Source: Acidovorax kalamii (GTDB lineage Bacteria; Pseudomonadota; Gammaproteobacteria; Burkholderiales; Burkholderiaceae_C). From it: 64,000 bases of DNA. Under the pieces are notes generated by a model, which searched no databases, had not been told where the DNA came from, and saw only the letters and a list, made by a program, of their open reading frames with translations. Position numbers and translations under genes: made by a program. Location of the stretch: NCBI RefSeq assembly GCF_002245625.1, contig NZ_NOIG01000013.1:186001-250000 (forward strand). The letters run 5' to 3'. Below, piece by piece: positions 35,901 to 44,459 of this stretch. How positions within the stretch are numbered: the stretch's first letter is position 1; every line of letters begins with the position of its first letter.

Positions 35901-38806
35901 GATGTAGCGTGGGCCCGCACGTCTTCGGGCGTGCCCTCGGCTACGACGAGGCCACCGCCGTCGCCACCCTCGGGGCCCAGGTCGATGAGCCAGTCGCTCG
36001 CGCGGATCACGTCGAGGTTGTGCTCGATGACGATGAGCGAGTGCCCCGCATCGATGAGCTTGCGCAATGCGCGCATGAGCTTGGCGATGTCGTCAAAGTG
36101 CAGGCCGGTGGTGGGCTCGTCAAACAGGAACAGCGTGCCCTTGCGCGCCACGGCCTGGCGGGATTTGGAGGCTGTCTTTGCCGCCTCGGCCAGGAAGCCA
36201 GCCAGCTTGAGGCGCTGCGCTTCACCGCCACTGAGCGTCGGCACCGGCTGGCCCAGCGCGACGTATTCGAGCCCCACGTCCACAATGGGCTGCAGCGCGC
36301 GGATCACGTCGCGGTCGTCCGCGAACAAGGCGGCAGCTTCGGCCACCGTGAGGGCCAGCACGTCGGCGACGTTCAACGTGCGCCCGCCCCGGTCGATGGT
36401 GATCTCCAGAATCTCGGGGCGGTAGCGCTTGCCATCGCAGTCGGGGCAGCGCAGGTACACGTCCGACAGGAACTGCATCTCTACATGCTCAAAGCCCGAG
36501 CCGCCGCAGGTGGGGCAGCGCCCATCGCCGCTGTTGAAGCTGAACTTGGCGGCGGTGTAGCTGCGCTGCTTGGACAGCGGTGCCACGGCAAACAGCTCGC
36601 GGATGCTGTCCCACGCGCCCACGTAGCTCACCGGGTTGGAGCGCGCGGTTTTGCCGATGGGAGACTGGTCCACAAAAACCACGTCCGACAAATGGTCCGC
36701 GCCCAGCATGCGCTCATGCGCGCCCGGGCTGTCGGTGGCCTTGCCGAAGTGGCGCAAGAGCGCAGGGGCCAGCACGTCCTGGATCAGGCTCGACTTGCCC
36801 GAGCCGCTCACGCCGGTCACGGTGACCAGGCGCTGTAGCGGAAATTCGACCGTCACATCCTTCAGGTTGTGCTCGCGCGCGCCTTCCAGGATGAGGCGCG
36901 GGGTCGATTCCGTCACCATGCGCTTGAAGCCAAAGCCCACATGCTTGCGGCCGCCCAGGTAGGCACCGGTGAGGGTGTCGGCCTTGCGCAAATCCGCCGT
37001 GGTGCCGTCGAACACGATCTGACCGCCCAGGCGGCCCGGGCCGGGGCCCATGTCGATCATGCGGTCCGCCGCGAGCATCACGGCCGGGTCATGCTCCACC
37101 ACCACCAAGGTGTTGCCCGCATCGCGCAGGCGCAGCATGGCCTCGGTGATGCGGTGCATGTCGCGTGGATGCAGACCGATGCTGGGCTCGTCCAGCACAA
37201 ACAGCGTGTTGACCAGGCTGGTGCCCAGGGCCGTGGTGAGGTTGATGCGCTGCACCTCGCCGCCGCTCAGGGTGCGGCTTTGCCGGTCGAGCGTGAGGTA
37301 GCCAATGCCCACGTCGCACAGGTACTGCAGGCGCGTGGTGATTTCTTCGTGCAGCAGCTTCAGCGCTTGCGCGTCGCCACCCTTGGCATCGTCACCCACG
37401 GGCAGCTGCATGCGCGCAAAGAACTGGCGCAGGCGGTCGATGGGCAGCAGCATCAGGTCGTGCAGGCACAGGCCGGGCAGCGCTTCGAGTTGCTCACGCG
37501 ACCATTGCACGCCCTCGGGCATGAAACGTTTGCCGGGCTCCAGCACCGCGTCGGCGTCTTCCTTGCGGCCGATGCGCCAGAGCAGGCTCTCGGTCTTGAG
37601 GCGTGCACCCGCGCAGGTGGGGCACGGCGTGTAGCTGCGGTACTTGGACAAGAGCACACGGATGTGCATCTTGTAGGCCTTGCTCTCCAGGTATTCGAAG
37701 AAGCGCTTGATGCCATACCACTGCTTGCTCCACTGGCCTTCCTTGTAGCCAGGGGCGCCGCCGATCACCCATTTCTTCTGGTCATCGGTGAGCTTGTACC
37801 AGGGCGTGTCGCGCGGGATACCTGCGGCCTCGGCATGGCGCATGAGGTCGTCCTGCGCCTCTTGCCAGGCGGGAGTCTGGATGGTCTTGATGGCGCCCGC
37901 GCGCAGCGTGAGCTTGTCGTTGGGGATGACGAGGCCGTAGTCCACACCGATCACGCGGCCAAAACCCCGGCAGCTGTCGCAGGCGCCCACGGCCGAGTTG
38001 AACGAGAACATGGAGGGGATGGGGTCGCCGTAGCGCAGGTCGCTGTCGGGGCAGTGCAGGCCTGTCGAGAACCTCCAGAGTTCCGGCTCTCCCTCATCCA
38101 CCAGGCGGTACACATTCAAGCGCCCGGTTCCGCGCTTCAACGCCACCTCGATGGCTTCGATCACCCGTGCCTTCTCGGCGTTGCCCAGGCGGAAGCGGTC
38201 GGCCACCACATCCAGCACCTTGCGCGGGCCGGTGGGCGTGGCCACCTCGCGCTCGGCCTGCACCTTGGTGAAGCCGCTGGCGGACAGCCATTGTTCGACC
38301 TGTTCGGCCGATGTGTTGGCAGGCAGCTCGACCGGGAAGGTCAGCACGATGCGCGGGTCGCCTGCAGCGGCACTGCGCTGCTGCAGCTCGGCATAAATGG
38401 TCTCGGGCGAATCGTGCCGCACCGGCTGCGCGGTCTGCTTGTCAAACAACTGGCCCGCGCGCGCAAACAGCAGCTTGAGGTGGTCGTTCAGCTCCGTCAT
38501 CGTGCCCACAGTGGAGCGGCTGGAGCGCACGGGGTTGGTCTGGTCGATGGCAATGGCCGGAGGCACGCCCTCGACCTTGTCCACGGCCGGTTTGTCCATA
38601 CGGTCCAGGAACTGGCGCGCGTAGGCGCTGAAGGTCTCCACGTACCGGCGCTGGCCTTCGGCGTACAGCGTGTCGAACACCAAGCTGGACTTGCCCGAGC
38701 CGCTCGGGCCGGTCACCACCGTGAGTTCGCCGGTGCGGATGTCCAGGTCCAGATTTTTGAGGTTGTGCTGGCGTGCGCCGCGGATACGGATCAGTCCCTG
38801 GGTCAT
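32933..38806 (-). CDS. uvrA: Double-length UvrA-type excinuclease ATPase
   Basis: Protein of 1957 residues, about twice normal UvrA. Each half has the complete UvrA layout, so there are four ABC ATPase modules. Walker A motifs lie near 33-41, 662, 1043 and 1637, and LSGGE signatures near 514, 858, 1434 and 1838. Zn-binding CxxC pairs (CPTCGG...CPDCDG in half 1; CPSCEG...CETCHG in half 2) are intact. The halves differ clearly in sequence, so this is an old fusion and not a recent duplication. UvrA dimers scan DNA and load UvrB in nucleotide excision repair; this chain would act as a pseudo-dimer. A separate standard UvrA probably exists elsewhere. A dispersed repeat encodes part of the linker near residue 1000. 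No LexA box was seen upstream. Confidence 0.9.
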   Translation of the reverse strand: MTQGLIRIRGARQHNLKNLDLDIRTGELTVVTGPSGSGKSSLVFDTLYAEGQRRYVETFSAYARQFLDRMDKPAVDKVEGVPPAIAIDQTNPVRSSRSTVGTMTELNDHLKLLFARAGQLFDKQTAQPVRHDSPETIYAELQQRSAAAGDPRIVLTFPVELPANTSAEQVEQWLSASGFTKVQAEREVATPTGPRKVLDVVADRFRLGNAEKARVIEAIEVALKRGTGRLNVYRLVDEGEPELWRFSTGLHCPDSDLRYGDPIPSMFSFNSAVGACDSCRGFGRVIGVDYGLVIPNDKLTLRAGAIKTIQTPAWQEAQDDLMRHAEAAGIPRDTPWYKLTDDQKKWVIGGAPGYKEGQWSKQWYGIKRFFEYLESKAYKMHIRVLLSKYRSYTPCPTCAGARLKTESLLWRIGRKEDADAVLEPGKRFMPEGVQWSREQLEALPGLCLHDLMLLPIDRLRQFFARMQLPVGDDAKGGDAQALKLLHEEITTRLQYLCDVGIGYLTLDRQSRTLSGGEVQRINLTTALGTSLVNTLFVLDEPSIGLHPRDMHRITEAMLRLRDAGNTLVVVEHDPAVMLAADRMIDMGPGPGRLGGQIVFDGTTADLRKADTLTGAYLGGRKHVGFGFKRMVTESTPRLILEGAREHNLKDVTVEFPLQRLVTVTGVSGSGKSSLIQDVLAPALLRHFGKATDSPGAHERMLGADHLSDVVFVDQSPIGKTARSNPVSYVGAWDSIRELFAVAPLSKQRSYTAAKFSFNSGDGRCPTCGGSGFEHVEMQFLSDVYLRCPDCDGKRYRPEILEITIDRGGRTLNVADVLALTVAEAAALFADDRDVIRALQPIVDVGLEYVALGQPVPTLSGGEAQRLKLAGFLAEAAKTASKSRQAVARKGTLFLFDEPTTGLHFDDIAKLMRALRKLIDAGHSLIVIEHNLDVIRASDWLIDLGPEGGDGGGLVVAEGTPEDVRAHATSHTGQALRDYELALGVGGHSVHEKAAELRKRELLALDGQALEAKNAIEIVNAKEHNLKNLSVDIPRGKFNVVTGVSGSGKSTLAFDILFNEGQRRYLESLNAYARSIVQPAGRPEVDAVYGIPPTVAIEQRLSRGGRKSTVGTTTEVWHFLRLLYVKLGTQHCVNDGAAVQPQTPESIAAQLLTQFRGQHIGLLAPLVMNRKGVYTELADWARPRGYTHLRVDGNFLPTTNFPRIDRFKEHTIELPVASLDVSPENEAQLRTALADALTHGKGVVHVLSGITGLREAMESGQPTAGIGTLQAFSTKRACPVCATSYAELDPRLFSYNSKHGWCPDCVGTGVKLTKDQRKVFDDSVQDDKEKGREQTFAEPEVEDLADTACPTCSGTRLNATARAVQFAGVGITDIAALSVTDVRRWVETLRVEGGMTAREADIARDLVPEIQSRLEFLEEVGLGYLTLDRGAPTLSGGEAQRIRLAAQLGSNLQGVCYVLDEPTIGLHARDNQILLNALHKLGDKGNTLVVVEHDEDTIRRADHIIDIGPSAGKRGGRLVAQGSVKDLTAAEDSQTGRYLLHAMKHPLQLRRSMVAGEVSAEATAAFAQAEAAAPTGRQSAAVKKRAAQAAALAADALTEAKERAAMRWLTVHGAQLHNLQNVTATVPLHRLVAVTGVSGSGKSTLARDVLLANVQAWVQQRSTKAGRDSMDAGKAPPLVGCSGLSGFESIDRVLEVDQTPIGKTPRSCPATYIGFWDTIRKLFAETLEAKARGYAAGRFSFNTGEGRCPSCEGAGVRTIEMSFLPDVKVPCETCHGARFNPETLAVTWRGKSIGDVLQMEVDEAVDFFATMPSIAHPLQLLKDVGLGYLTLGQPSPTLSGGEAQRIKLVTELTKVRDEVGRRGQKAPHTLYVLDEPTVGLHMADVDKLIRVLHRLVDGGHSVIVIEHDLDVIAEADWILDLGPEGGNAGGRIVAAATPEQVVAAGTHTGKALAPVLAR
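35775..35825. repeat. Dispersed ~50-bp repeat inside uvrA, at the junction of the two halves
   Basis: GCCTCTAGCGC..., CCATCAAGCGC, AGCT, TTT and TAGC occur in the same order and spacing as in the intergenic copy at 9799-9848. It is read in frame on the minus strand as about residues 995-1010 of UvrA, the linker between the first and second UvrA units. Confidence 0.7.
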
Positions 38807-39016
38807 GGAGGCGGTCTTTCTGGGGTGAGGCGGAACATTCTAGGGACGCGCTTCGGGTTTGCGCCCGCGCGTGCCGATTACCCCCGGGACGCGCTGCGGT
38901 GCTTTTGACCGTGGACAAAGCGGGCGCAATGGGGCAGCGGCTAGGGAAAAGCGGGTGTTCTGGCCGGAAACATCCGTTTAGACTGCGGCCTCCACACAAA
39001 ACTAGAGGAGACCGCC

Positions 39017-40135
39017 ATGACAAAACAATGGCAACTGCGGGCGGCTGGCATGGTCCTGGCGCTTGCGGCCAGTGCAGCCAGCCATGCCCAGATCCTGATC
39101 GGCCAGACGGCCGGCTTCTCTGGCCAGGTCGCCGCCGGGGTAAAAGAGACCACCGACGGCGCACTGCTGTACATCGACGCCATCAACGCCAAAGGCGGGG
39201 TCAATGGCCAGAAGATCGAGCTGATCTCCCTGGATGACAAGTTCGACCCCAAGCTGGCAGCGGAAAACGCCCGCACGCTGATCGAGGACAAGAACGTCTC
39301 TGCCCTGTTCCTCAACCGGGGCACCCCCCACACCGAAGCCATCCTGCCGCTGCTGGACAAACACGGCGTGGTGCTGGTGGCACCATCCACCGGCGCCATG
39401 GTGCTGCACCAGCCGGTGCGCAAATACATCTTCAATGTGCGCGCCACCTACCAGCGCGAAGCGGAAAAGGCGATCACCCACCTCGCCTCCATGGGGATCA
39501 CCCGCGTGGCACTGGTGTATGCAGACGACAGCTTTGGCGCGGACGGCATCCAGGGCGCACAGAAGGGCCTGACGGCCGCCAAGCTGACCGCCGTGGTGTC
39601 CGAAAAATTTGACCGCGCCAAGCCCGACTTCGCCCCCATTGCCGCCAAGGTGGCCAAGGCCGATGCGCAGGCGGTATTGATGGTGGCCTCGGGCTCTGCG
39701 GTGGTGGACGCCACCAACGCCCTGCGCACGGCAGGTTCGGCCGCGCAGATCGTGACGCTGTCCAACAATGCCTCCAGCGGCTTCATCAAGAGCCTGGGGG
39801 CCAACGCCCGAGGCGTGATCGTGACCCAAGTGTTCCCCAACGAGCGTGCCGTGACCTACCCGATGGTCAAGGAAGCCCAGGAGCTGGCCAAGGCCAAGGG
39901 GCTCACCGAAATCAGCCCCGCCATGCTGGAGGGCTTTGCCGCCGCCAAGGTGCTGGTCGAAGGCCTCAAGCGCGCGGGCCCCAAGCCCACCCGCGAGAAG
40001 ATCCAGACTGCCCTGGAGAGCATCAAGAAGCTGGACCTGGGCGGGCTGGAGGTGAACTTCAGCCCCGAGGACCATACCGGGCTGGATTTTGCCGATCTGG
40101 CCATCATCGGCACGGACGGGCGCTTCCGCCGCTGA
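39017..40135 (+). CDS. Periplasmic binding protein, branched-chain amino acid type (copy 1)
   Basis: Type-I binding protein of 372 residues with a signal peptide (1-23, ending SHAQ). The LivJ-like lobes contain GGVNGQKIELISLDDKFDP near 55-75, RGTPHTEAILP and PSTGAMVLHQP. AGAGGAGA stands just before the ATG. It is followed after 81 bases by a paralogue of the same length on the same strand. No permease or ATPase gene is near, so it may feed a transporter encoded elsewhere or serve in sensing. Divergent from uvrA. Confidence 0.88.
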   Translation: MTKQWQLRAAGMVLALAASAASHAQILIGQTAGFSGQVAAGVKETTDGALLYIDAINAKGGVNGQKIELISLDDKFDPKLAAENARTLIEDKNVSALFLNRGTPHTEAILPLLDKHGVVLVAPSTGAMVLHQPVRKYIFNVRATYQREAEKAITHLASMGITRVALVYADDSFGADGIQGAQKGLTAAKLTAVVSEKFDRAKPDFAPIAAKVAKADAQAVLMVASGSAVVDATNALRTAGSAAQIVTLSNNASSGFIKSLGANARGVIVTQVFPNERAVTYPMVKEAQELAKAKGLTEISPAMLEGFAAAKVLVEGLKRAGPKPTREKIQTALESIKKLDLGGLEVNFSPEDHTGLDFADLAIIGTDGRFRR

Positions 40136-40216
40136 ACGTCCGCCTACGCGTTTTTACAGTTGTCCCGCGCTGGGGCGTCCCTACACTCGGGCGCTCCACA
40201 AGCAGGAGACAACCCC

Positions 40217-41335
40217 ATGAAGACAACTGGCCTGGCCGGCGCGCTCTGCGCCCTGGCTACCGCCCTGGGCATCAGTTCGGCCCACGCACAGATCCTGATC
40301 GGCCAGACCGTGGGCATCACCGGCTCGGCCGCCGCCACGGTGGCCGAATCCATGCAGGGCGCAGCCCTGTACATCGACCATGTCAATGCCAAAGGCGGCG
40401 TAGGCGGCCAGAAGGTCGAAGTGATTTCGCTCGACGACAAGTTCGACCCCAAACTCACACTGCAAAACGCCAAGACGCTGATTGAAGAAAAGGGCGTGAT
40501 CGGCCTGTTCATGACACGCGGCACACCCCACACGCAGGGCATCATGCCGCTGCTGGAGCAGCATGGCGTGCCGCTGGTGGGCCCCTCCACCGGAGCCATG
40601 GTGCTGCACCAGCCCGTGCCCAAGTACATCTTCAATGTGCGGGCTCCCTACCAGCGCGAGGTGGAGAAGGCCATCACCCACCTCAACACGCTGGGCATCA
40701 AGCGCATTGGCGTGGTGCATGTGGACGACACCTTTGGCGCCGATGGCCTCGCAGGCGCGCAATCCGGCTTCAAGGCCAACCAGCTGGACGCGCTTTTCAT
40801 CGAGAAGTTTGACCGCGCCAAGCCCGACTACAGCGCGATCGCGCCCCGGGTGGCGCAAAAGCAGCCGCAGGCCGTGGTCTTCATTGGTACCGGGGCGGCG
40901 GTGGTGGACGGCATCAAGGCACTGCGGTCAGCGGGCGTCACCGGGCAGATCGTCACGCTGTCCAACAACGCGTCTGGCGGCTTTGTGAAACTGCTGGGCG
41001 ACCAGGCCCGGGGCGTGGTGGTCACGCAGGTGTTTCCGTCGGAGCGCTCGCTCAACTACCCCGTCGTCAAGGAGGCGATGGAGCTGGCACGGGCCAGGAA
41101 CATTTCCGACCTCACCCCTGCCATGGTGGAGGGTTTTGTGAGTGCCAAGGTGCTGGTGGAAGGCATCAAGCGCGCGGGCCCCAAGCCGGACCGCGCCAAG
41201 CTGCATGCCGGGCTGGAGAGCATCAAGAAATGGGACCTGGGCGGCGTGGAGCTGAGCTACAGCCCCACCGACCACAGTGGCCTGGTGTTTGCCGATCTGT
41301 CCATCATTGGCAGTGACGGCCGCTTCAAGCGCTGA
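40217..41335 (+). CDS. Periplasmic binding protein, branched-chain amino acid type (copy 2)
   Basis: Paralogue of the preceding gene, also 372 residues. Signal peptide at 1-25 (ending AHAQ); the mature start ILIGQTVGITG matches ILIGQTAGFSG of copy 1. Identical blocks include SLDDKFDPKL, GPKP and VVVTQVFP-like segments, while ligand-side loops differ, so the two may bind different ligands. GGAGA precedes the ATG at 40217. Ends 52 bases before a strong terminator. Confidence 0.88.
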   Translation: MKTTGLAGALCALATALGISSAHAQILIGQTVGITGSAAATVAESMQGAALYIDHVNAKGGVGGQKVEVISLDDKFDPKLTLQNAKTLIEEKGVIGLFMTRGTPHTQGIMPLLEQHGVPLVGPSTGAMVLHQPVPKYIFNVRAPYQREVEKAITHLNTLGIKRIGVVHVDDTFGADGLAGAQSGFKANQLDALFIEKFDRAKPDYSAIAPRVAQKQPQAVVFIGTGAAVVDGIKALRSAGVTGQIVTLSNNASGGFVKLLGDQARGVVVTQVFPSERSLNYPVVKEAMELARARNISDLTPAMVEGFVSAKVLVEGIKRAGPKPDRAKLHAGLESIKKWDLGGVELSYSPTDHSGLVFADLSIIGSDGRFKR

Positions 41336-41387
41336 GCCGCAGGAGCACTGAAGCGCGGAGCCGCTGACGCTTGACGCAGCAGCACCT

Positions 41388-41424
41388 AAAAAAAAGCCCG
41401 GGGCTGACGCACCGGGCTTTTTTG
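41388..41424. terminator. Bidirectional hairpin terminator
   Basis: AAAAAAAGCCCGG ... CCGGGCTTTTTT with a 10-base loop. It ends the tandem binding-protein transcript (+) and the small-membrane-protein transcript (-). Confidence 0.9.
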
Positions 41425-41486
41425 CTTCGCGCCACCACAGGGGGCGGGGCGCCTCAGCGGCGCCTGCAGGCCACAAGGTTGAACGC

Positions 41487-41696
41487 TTACTGGGCGCTGG
41501 CTGGAGCGGCAGGCGCAGCAGCAGGAGCCGCAACGGCAGCCGGTGCGGGTGCGGCCGCACTAGCAGGAGCCTCTGGCGCATGCACGGCATCGGCGCCGTG
41601 TTTTTCACCGCCCATGTCGGCCTTGTCGCCCGCCACGATGATCACGTACATCGACAGCGCTGCGAACAGAACGAAGCCAACAACAATCTTCCACAT
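41487..41696 (-). CDS. Small single-pass membrane protein with Ala/Pro tail
   Basis: Protein of 69 residues: one transmembrane segment at the very N-terminus (MWKIVVGFVLFAALSMYVIIVAG), a short His/Asp/Glu stretch (about 24-42) and a low-complexity Ala-Pro tail to the end. AAGGAG lies 7 bases before the ATG at 41696, which decides the start. No family recognised. It is the last gene after the MHS transporter on the same strand and ends before a terminator. The Ala/Pro tail would lie in the periplasm if the N-terminus stays inside. Confidence 0.7.
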   Translation of the reverse strand: MWKIVVGFVLFAALSMYVIIVAGDKADMGGEKHGADAVHAPEAPASAAAPAPAAVAAPAAAPAAPASAQ

Positions 41697-41733
41697 AACA
41701 ATCTCCTTGGGTCCTTGGGAATGGGTTTGTTCA

Positions 41734-41798
41734 ATCAAGGGGCCTGCTGACGCGCAGGGTTATCGGTTGTACTGGGTGCGCGGCCCAGGCCCCTTGAT
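41734..41798. repeat. 13-bp perfect inverted repeat upstream of the small membrane protein
   Basis: ATCAAGGGGCCTG (41734-41746) and CAGGCCCCTTGAT (41786-41798) are exact reverse complements separated by 39 bases. The hairpin would form in the RNA between the transporter gene and the small gene. Confidence 0.75.
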
Positions 41799-41804
41799 GG
41801 AACA

Positions 41805-41834
41805 CAGGGCCCGCCCCTTGCGGGTCGGGCCCTG
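41805..41834 (-). terminator. GC-rich hairpin after the MHS transporter
   Basis: CAGGGCCCG / CGGGCCCTG stem extended by an inner CCCG-type pairing, 57 bases past the transporter stop. No T run follows, so it may be a stabilising 3' hairpin instead of an intrinsic terminator. Confidence 0.45.
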
Positions 41835-41890
41835 CACACCGGTCGGTGCCGATCGGCAACCCCGCAGGGTCACCGGTCGGGCATCACGGA

Positions 41891-43552
41891 TCAGTCGTTG
41901 GCGTAGATGTCCACGTCCTTGGTTTCCTTGATGAACAGGCCACCGATCACCACCGTGGCTGCGGCGATGATGATGGGGTACCACAGGCCGTTGTACATGT
42001 TGCCGGTCTGGGCCACGATGGCGAATGCCGTGGTGGGCAGCAGGCCGCCGAACCAGCCGTTACCGATGTGGTATGGCAGGGACATGGACGTGTAGCGGAT
42101 GCGGGTCGGGAACATTTCCACCAGCATGGCGGCGATGGGGCCGTACACCATGGTCACCAGCAGCACCAGGTAGACCAGGATCGCCGTGACCATGACCTTG
42201 TCGATGCGGGCGGGGTCTGCCTTGGTGGGGTAGCCAGCGGCCTTGAGCGCATCGGCCACGGCCTTCTTGAACTCGCCGTCCTTCTTCTTGGCTTCGTCAG
42301 CGGGCAGGCCCTTGCTGCTGTAGCCGGTGATGGAGGTCTCGCCGATCTTGATCACGGCAGGCGTACCTGCGGCACCGGGCGCGTTTTCGTAGCTCACCGA
42401 AGCGCCAGCCAGCACCTGCTTGGCGATGTCGCACGAGCTGGTGAACTTGACGGTGCCGGTGGGGTTGAACTGGAACGAGCACTCGTTGGCGTCTGCCACC
42501 ACCACAACCTTGTTCTTGGCCTGGGCTTCAGCCAGGGCGGGGTTGGCCGCCTTGGTAAGTGCGCCGAACACGGGGAAGTAGGTCAGTGCGGCCAGCAGGC
42601 AGCCTGCCAGGATGATGGGTTTGCGGCCGATCTTGTCGGACAGCGAACCGAACACGATGAAGAAGGGCGTGCCGATCAGCAACGACACAGCCACCAGAAT
42701 GTTCGCCGTCGCGCCATCCACCTTCAGCGCCTGCGTCAGGAAGAACAGGGCATAGAACTGGCCCGAGTACCACACCACAGCCTGGCCAGCCGTCAGACCC
42801 ACCAGTGCCAGGATCACGATCTTGAGGTTCTTCCACTCGCCGAAGGATTCCTTCAGAGGCGCCTTGGAGGTCTTGCCTTCGGCCTTCATTTTCTGGAAGG
42901 CAGGCGATTCATTCATGGCCAGGCGGATCCACACCGAGATGGCCAGCAGCACGATGGACACGATGAACGGAACACGCCAGCCCCAGTCAGCAAAGGCCTC
43001 TTCGCCCACAACGGTGCGGGTGCCCAGAATCACCATCAGCGACAGGAACAGGCCCAGCGTTGCGGTGGTCTGGATCCAGGCGGTGTAGGCGCCGCGCTTG
43101 CCATGCGGAGCATGCTCGGCCACGTAGGTGGCAGCGCCGCCGTACTCACCCCCCAGGGCCAGGCCTTGCAACAGGCGGAGCACGATCAGGATGATGGGAG
43201 CGGCCACGCCAATCGACGCGTAGGTCGGCAGGATGCCCACGATGAACGTGGACAGGCCCATGATCAGGATGGTGACCAGAAAGGTGTACTTGCGGCCGAT
43301 CATGTCACCCAGGCGGCCGAAGAAGATGGCGCCGAAGGGGCGAACGATGAAGCCCGCCGCAAACGCCAGCAGCGCGAAGATGAACGCCGAGCCGGCGTCC
43401 AGCCCACTGAAGAACTGCTTGGCGATGATGGCTGCGAGCGAGCCGTACAGGTAAAAGTCGTACCACTCGAAAACGGTGCCGAGCGACGAAGCGAAGATGA
43501 CCTTCCTCTCTTCGGGCGTCATCGGCCGCGGTGCGGGATGGGCTGTAGCCAT
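41891..43552 (-). CDS. MFS transporter, metabolite:H+ symporter (MHS) family
   Basis: Proton-coupled importer of 553 residues of the ProP/KgtP-like MHS family. Twelve hydrophobic segments; the N-terminal GTVFEWYDFYLYG, the loop 2-3 motif RPFGAIFFGRLGDMIGRK and GGEYGGAATYVAEH are conserved. A soluble stretch of about 110 residues (about 350-460, with two Cys) interrupts the C-terminal half after the tenth-helix region, which makes the protein longer than ProP (about 500). AGGAGA precedes the ATG at 43552. Substrate probably a carboxylate or betaine-like compound; not decided by sequence. Confidence 0.88.
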   Translation of the reverse strand: MATAHPAPRPMTPEERKVIFASSLGTVFEWYDFYLYGSLAAIIAKQFFSGLDAGSAFIFALLAFAAGFIVRPFGAIFFGRLGDMIGRKYTFLVTILIMGLSTFIVGILPTYASIGVAAPIILIVLRLLQGLALGGEYGGAATYVAEHAPHGKRGAYTAWIQTTATLGLFLSLMVILGTRTVVGEEAFADWGWRVPFIVSIVLLAISVWIRLAMNESPAFQKMKAEGKTSKAPLKESFGEWKNLKIVILALVGLTAGQAVVWYSGQFYALFFLTQALKVDGATANILVAVSLLIGTPFFIVFGSLSDKIGRKPIILAGCLLAALTYFPVFGALTKAANPALAEAQAKNKVVVVADANECSFQFNPTGTVKFTSSCDIAKQVLAGASVSYENAPGAAGTPAVIKIGETSITGYSSKGLPADEAKKKDGEFKKAVADALKAAGYPTKADPARIDKVMVTAILVYLVLLVTMVYGPIAAMLVEMFPTRIRYTSMSLPYHIGNGWFGGLLPTTAFAIVAQTGNMYNGLWYPIIIAAATVVIGGLFIKETKDVDIYAND

Positions 43553-43725
43553 GGTGAATGTCTCCTGTAGGTTATTCAGACCGCACTGCGGCGGGCTGCA
43601 CGAATTCTTCAGGACGGCACTGACCACGCTCTGACGCGAAACCAACAAGAGCTTTCATCAAACTGACCGCTCTCTGACAACTTAGGGTGAAACCCGCAGC
43701 ACCCCTTTCAGCATCCGGAAACAGC

Positions 43726-44379
43726 TCAGGACTTCGCGGGTAAACCCGATGGAAGCTGGCTGACAGCATTCCAGCCCGGCCCATCAAACCATGTATCGCC
43801 TTCCAAGTAGGCGCGCAGCATGGGCAGGCTGTCGAGCCCCCAGAAAACCTTGCCGTCCACCGCAAACGCAGGCACGCCAAACACGCCCGCTGCCTGCGCG
43901 GCCTCGGTGCTGGCGCGCAGCAGCGCCTTGGGGCCGTCGCTGTTCGCGTCCTGTCCCGGGCGGATCTGCTCGGCCAGATCGGCCGCCAGTGCGGCCAGGC
44001 GTTCGGGGTCCAGCGCATCGTGCCCGCCCTGCCACACGTGGCGCAGCACGGTGCCCGCCACATAGCGGTTGATGGCGCCATCGTCGCTGCAGGCCAGCGC
44101 CTGGCGCAGCAGCGGCAGCGGGTTGAACGGGTGGCGCGCGGGCATCTGCAGGGGCGTGCCCTGCGCGTGGCCCAGCCAGGTCACGTGGCGGTAGGTCCAG
44201 GCGCGTTTGGGCACGATGCCCGCCGGGCCGGGGTTGGCGTGCTGCTGCAGCAGCGCGCCCAGCAGCACCGGCTGATAGGCCACGCTGTAGCTCAGCCCCT
44301 CCAGTGCCTCGGGCAGGCGCTCAAACGCAAGCCAGGCGTAGGGAGAGACAAAGTCCAGGTAGAAGGTGATGTGCTTCAT
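43726..44379 (-). CDS. DsbA-fold 2-hydroxychromene-2-carboxylate isomerase family protein
   Basis: Thioredoxin-fold protein of 217 residues close to HCCA isomerase and kappa-class GST. ITFYLDFVSPYAWLAFE at the N-terminus has Ser-Pro-Tyr in place of the CxxC of DsbA, as in the glutathione-using isomerases. FGVPAFAVDGKVFWG near 175 holds the cis-Pro loop. The reaction in naphthalene degradation is glutathione-dependent isomerisation, but the family is wider and no aromatic pathway genes are nearby. ATG at 44379 set by the family N-terminus. Confidence 0.86.
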   Translation of the reverse strand: MKHITFYLDFVSPYAWLAFERLPEALEGLSYSVAYQPVLLGALLQQHANPGPAGIVPKRAWTYRHVTWLGHAQGTPLQMPARHPFNPLPLLRQALACSDDGAINRYVAGTVLRHVWQGGHDALDPERLAALAADLAEQIRPGQDANSDGPKALLRASTEAAQAAGVFGVPAFAVDGKVFWGLDSLPMLRAYLEGDTWFDGPGWNAVSQLPSGLPAKS

Positions 44380-44459
44380 GTCAGCTCTCCATGTCATTGC
44401 ACGGCGACCCGCCGCGCACAAAACGGGCGCGGCCCGGGCGAGGACCGCCGCTCAGCCGC

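Noticed and set aside
32933..38806. Double-length uvrA as an assembly artefact or frameshift fusion
   Set aside because: The two halves differ clearly in sequence and the reading frame is continuous, so a collapsed or duplicated assembly is unlikely.
32969..38908. Several long plus-strand frames across uvrA
   Set aside because: All are antisense to the four-module UvrA reading frame, whose motifs are intact along the whole length.
38807..39016. Possible LexA (SOS) box upstream of uvrA
   Set aside because: No CTGT-N8-ACAG-type site was found in the 210 bases before the gene.
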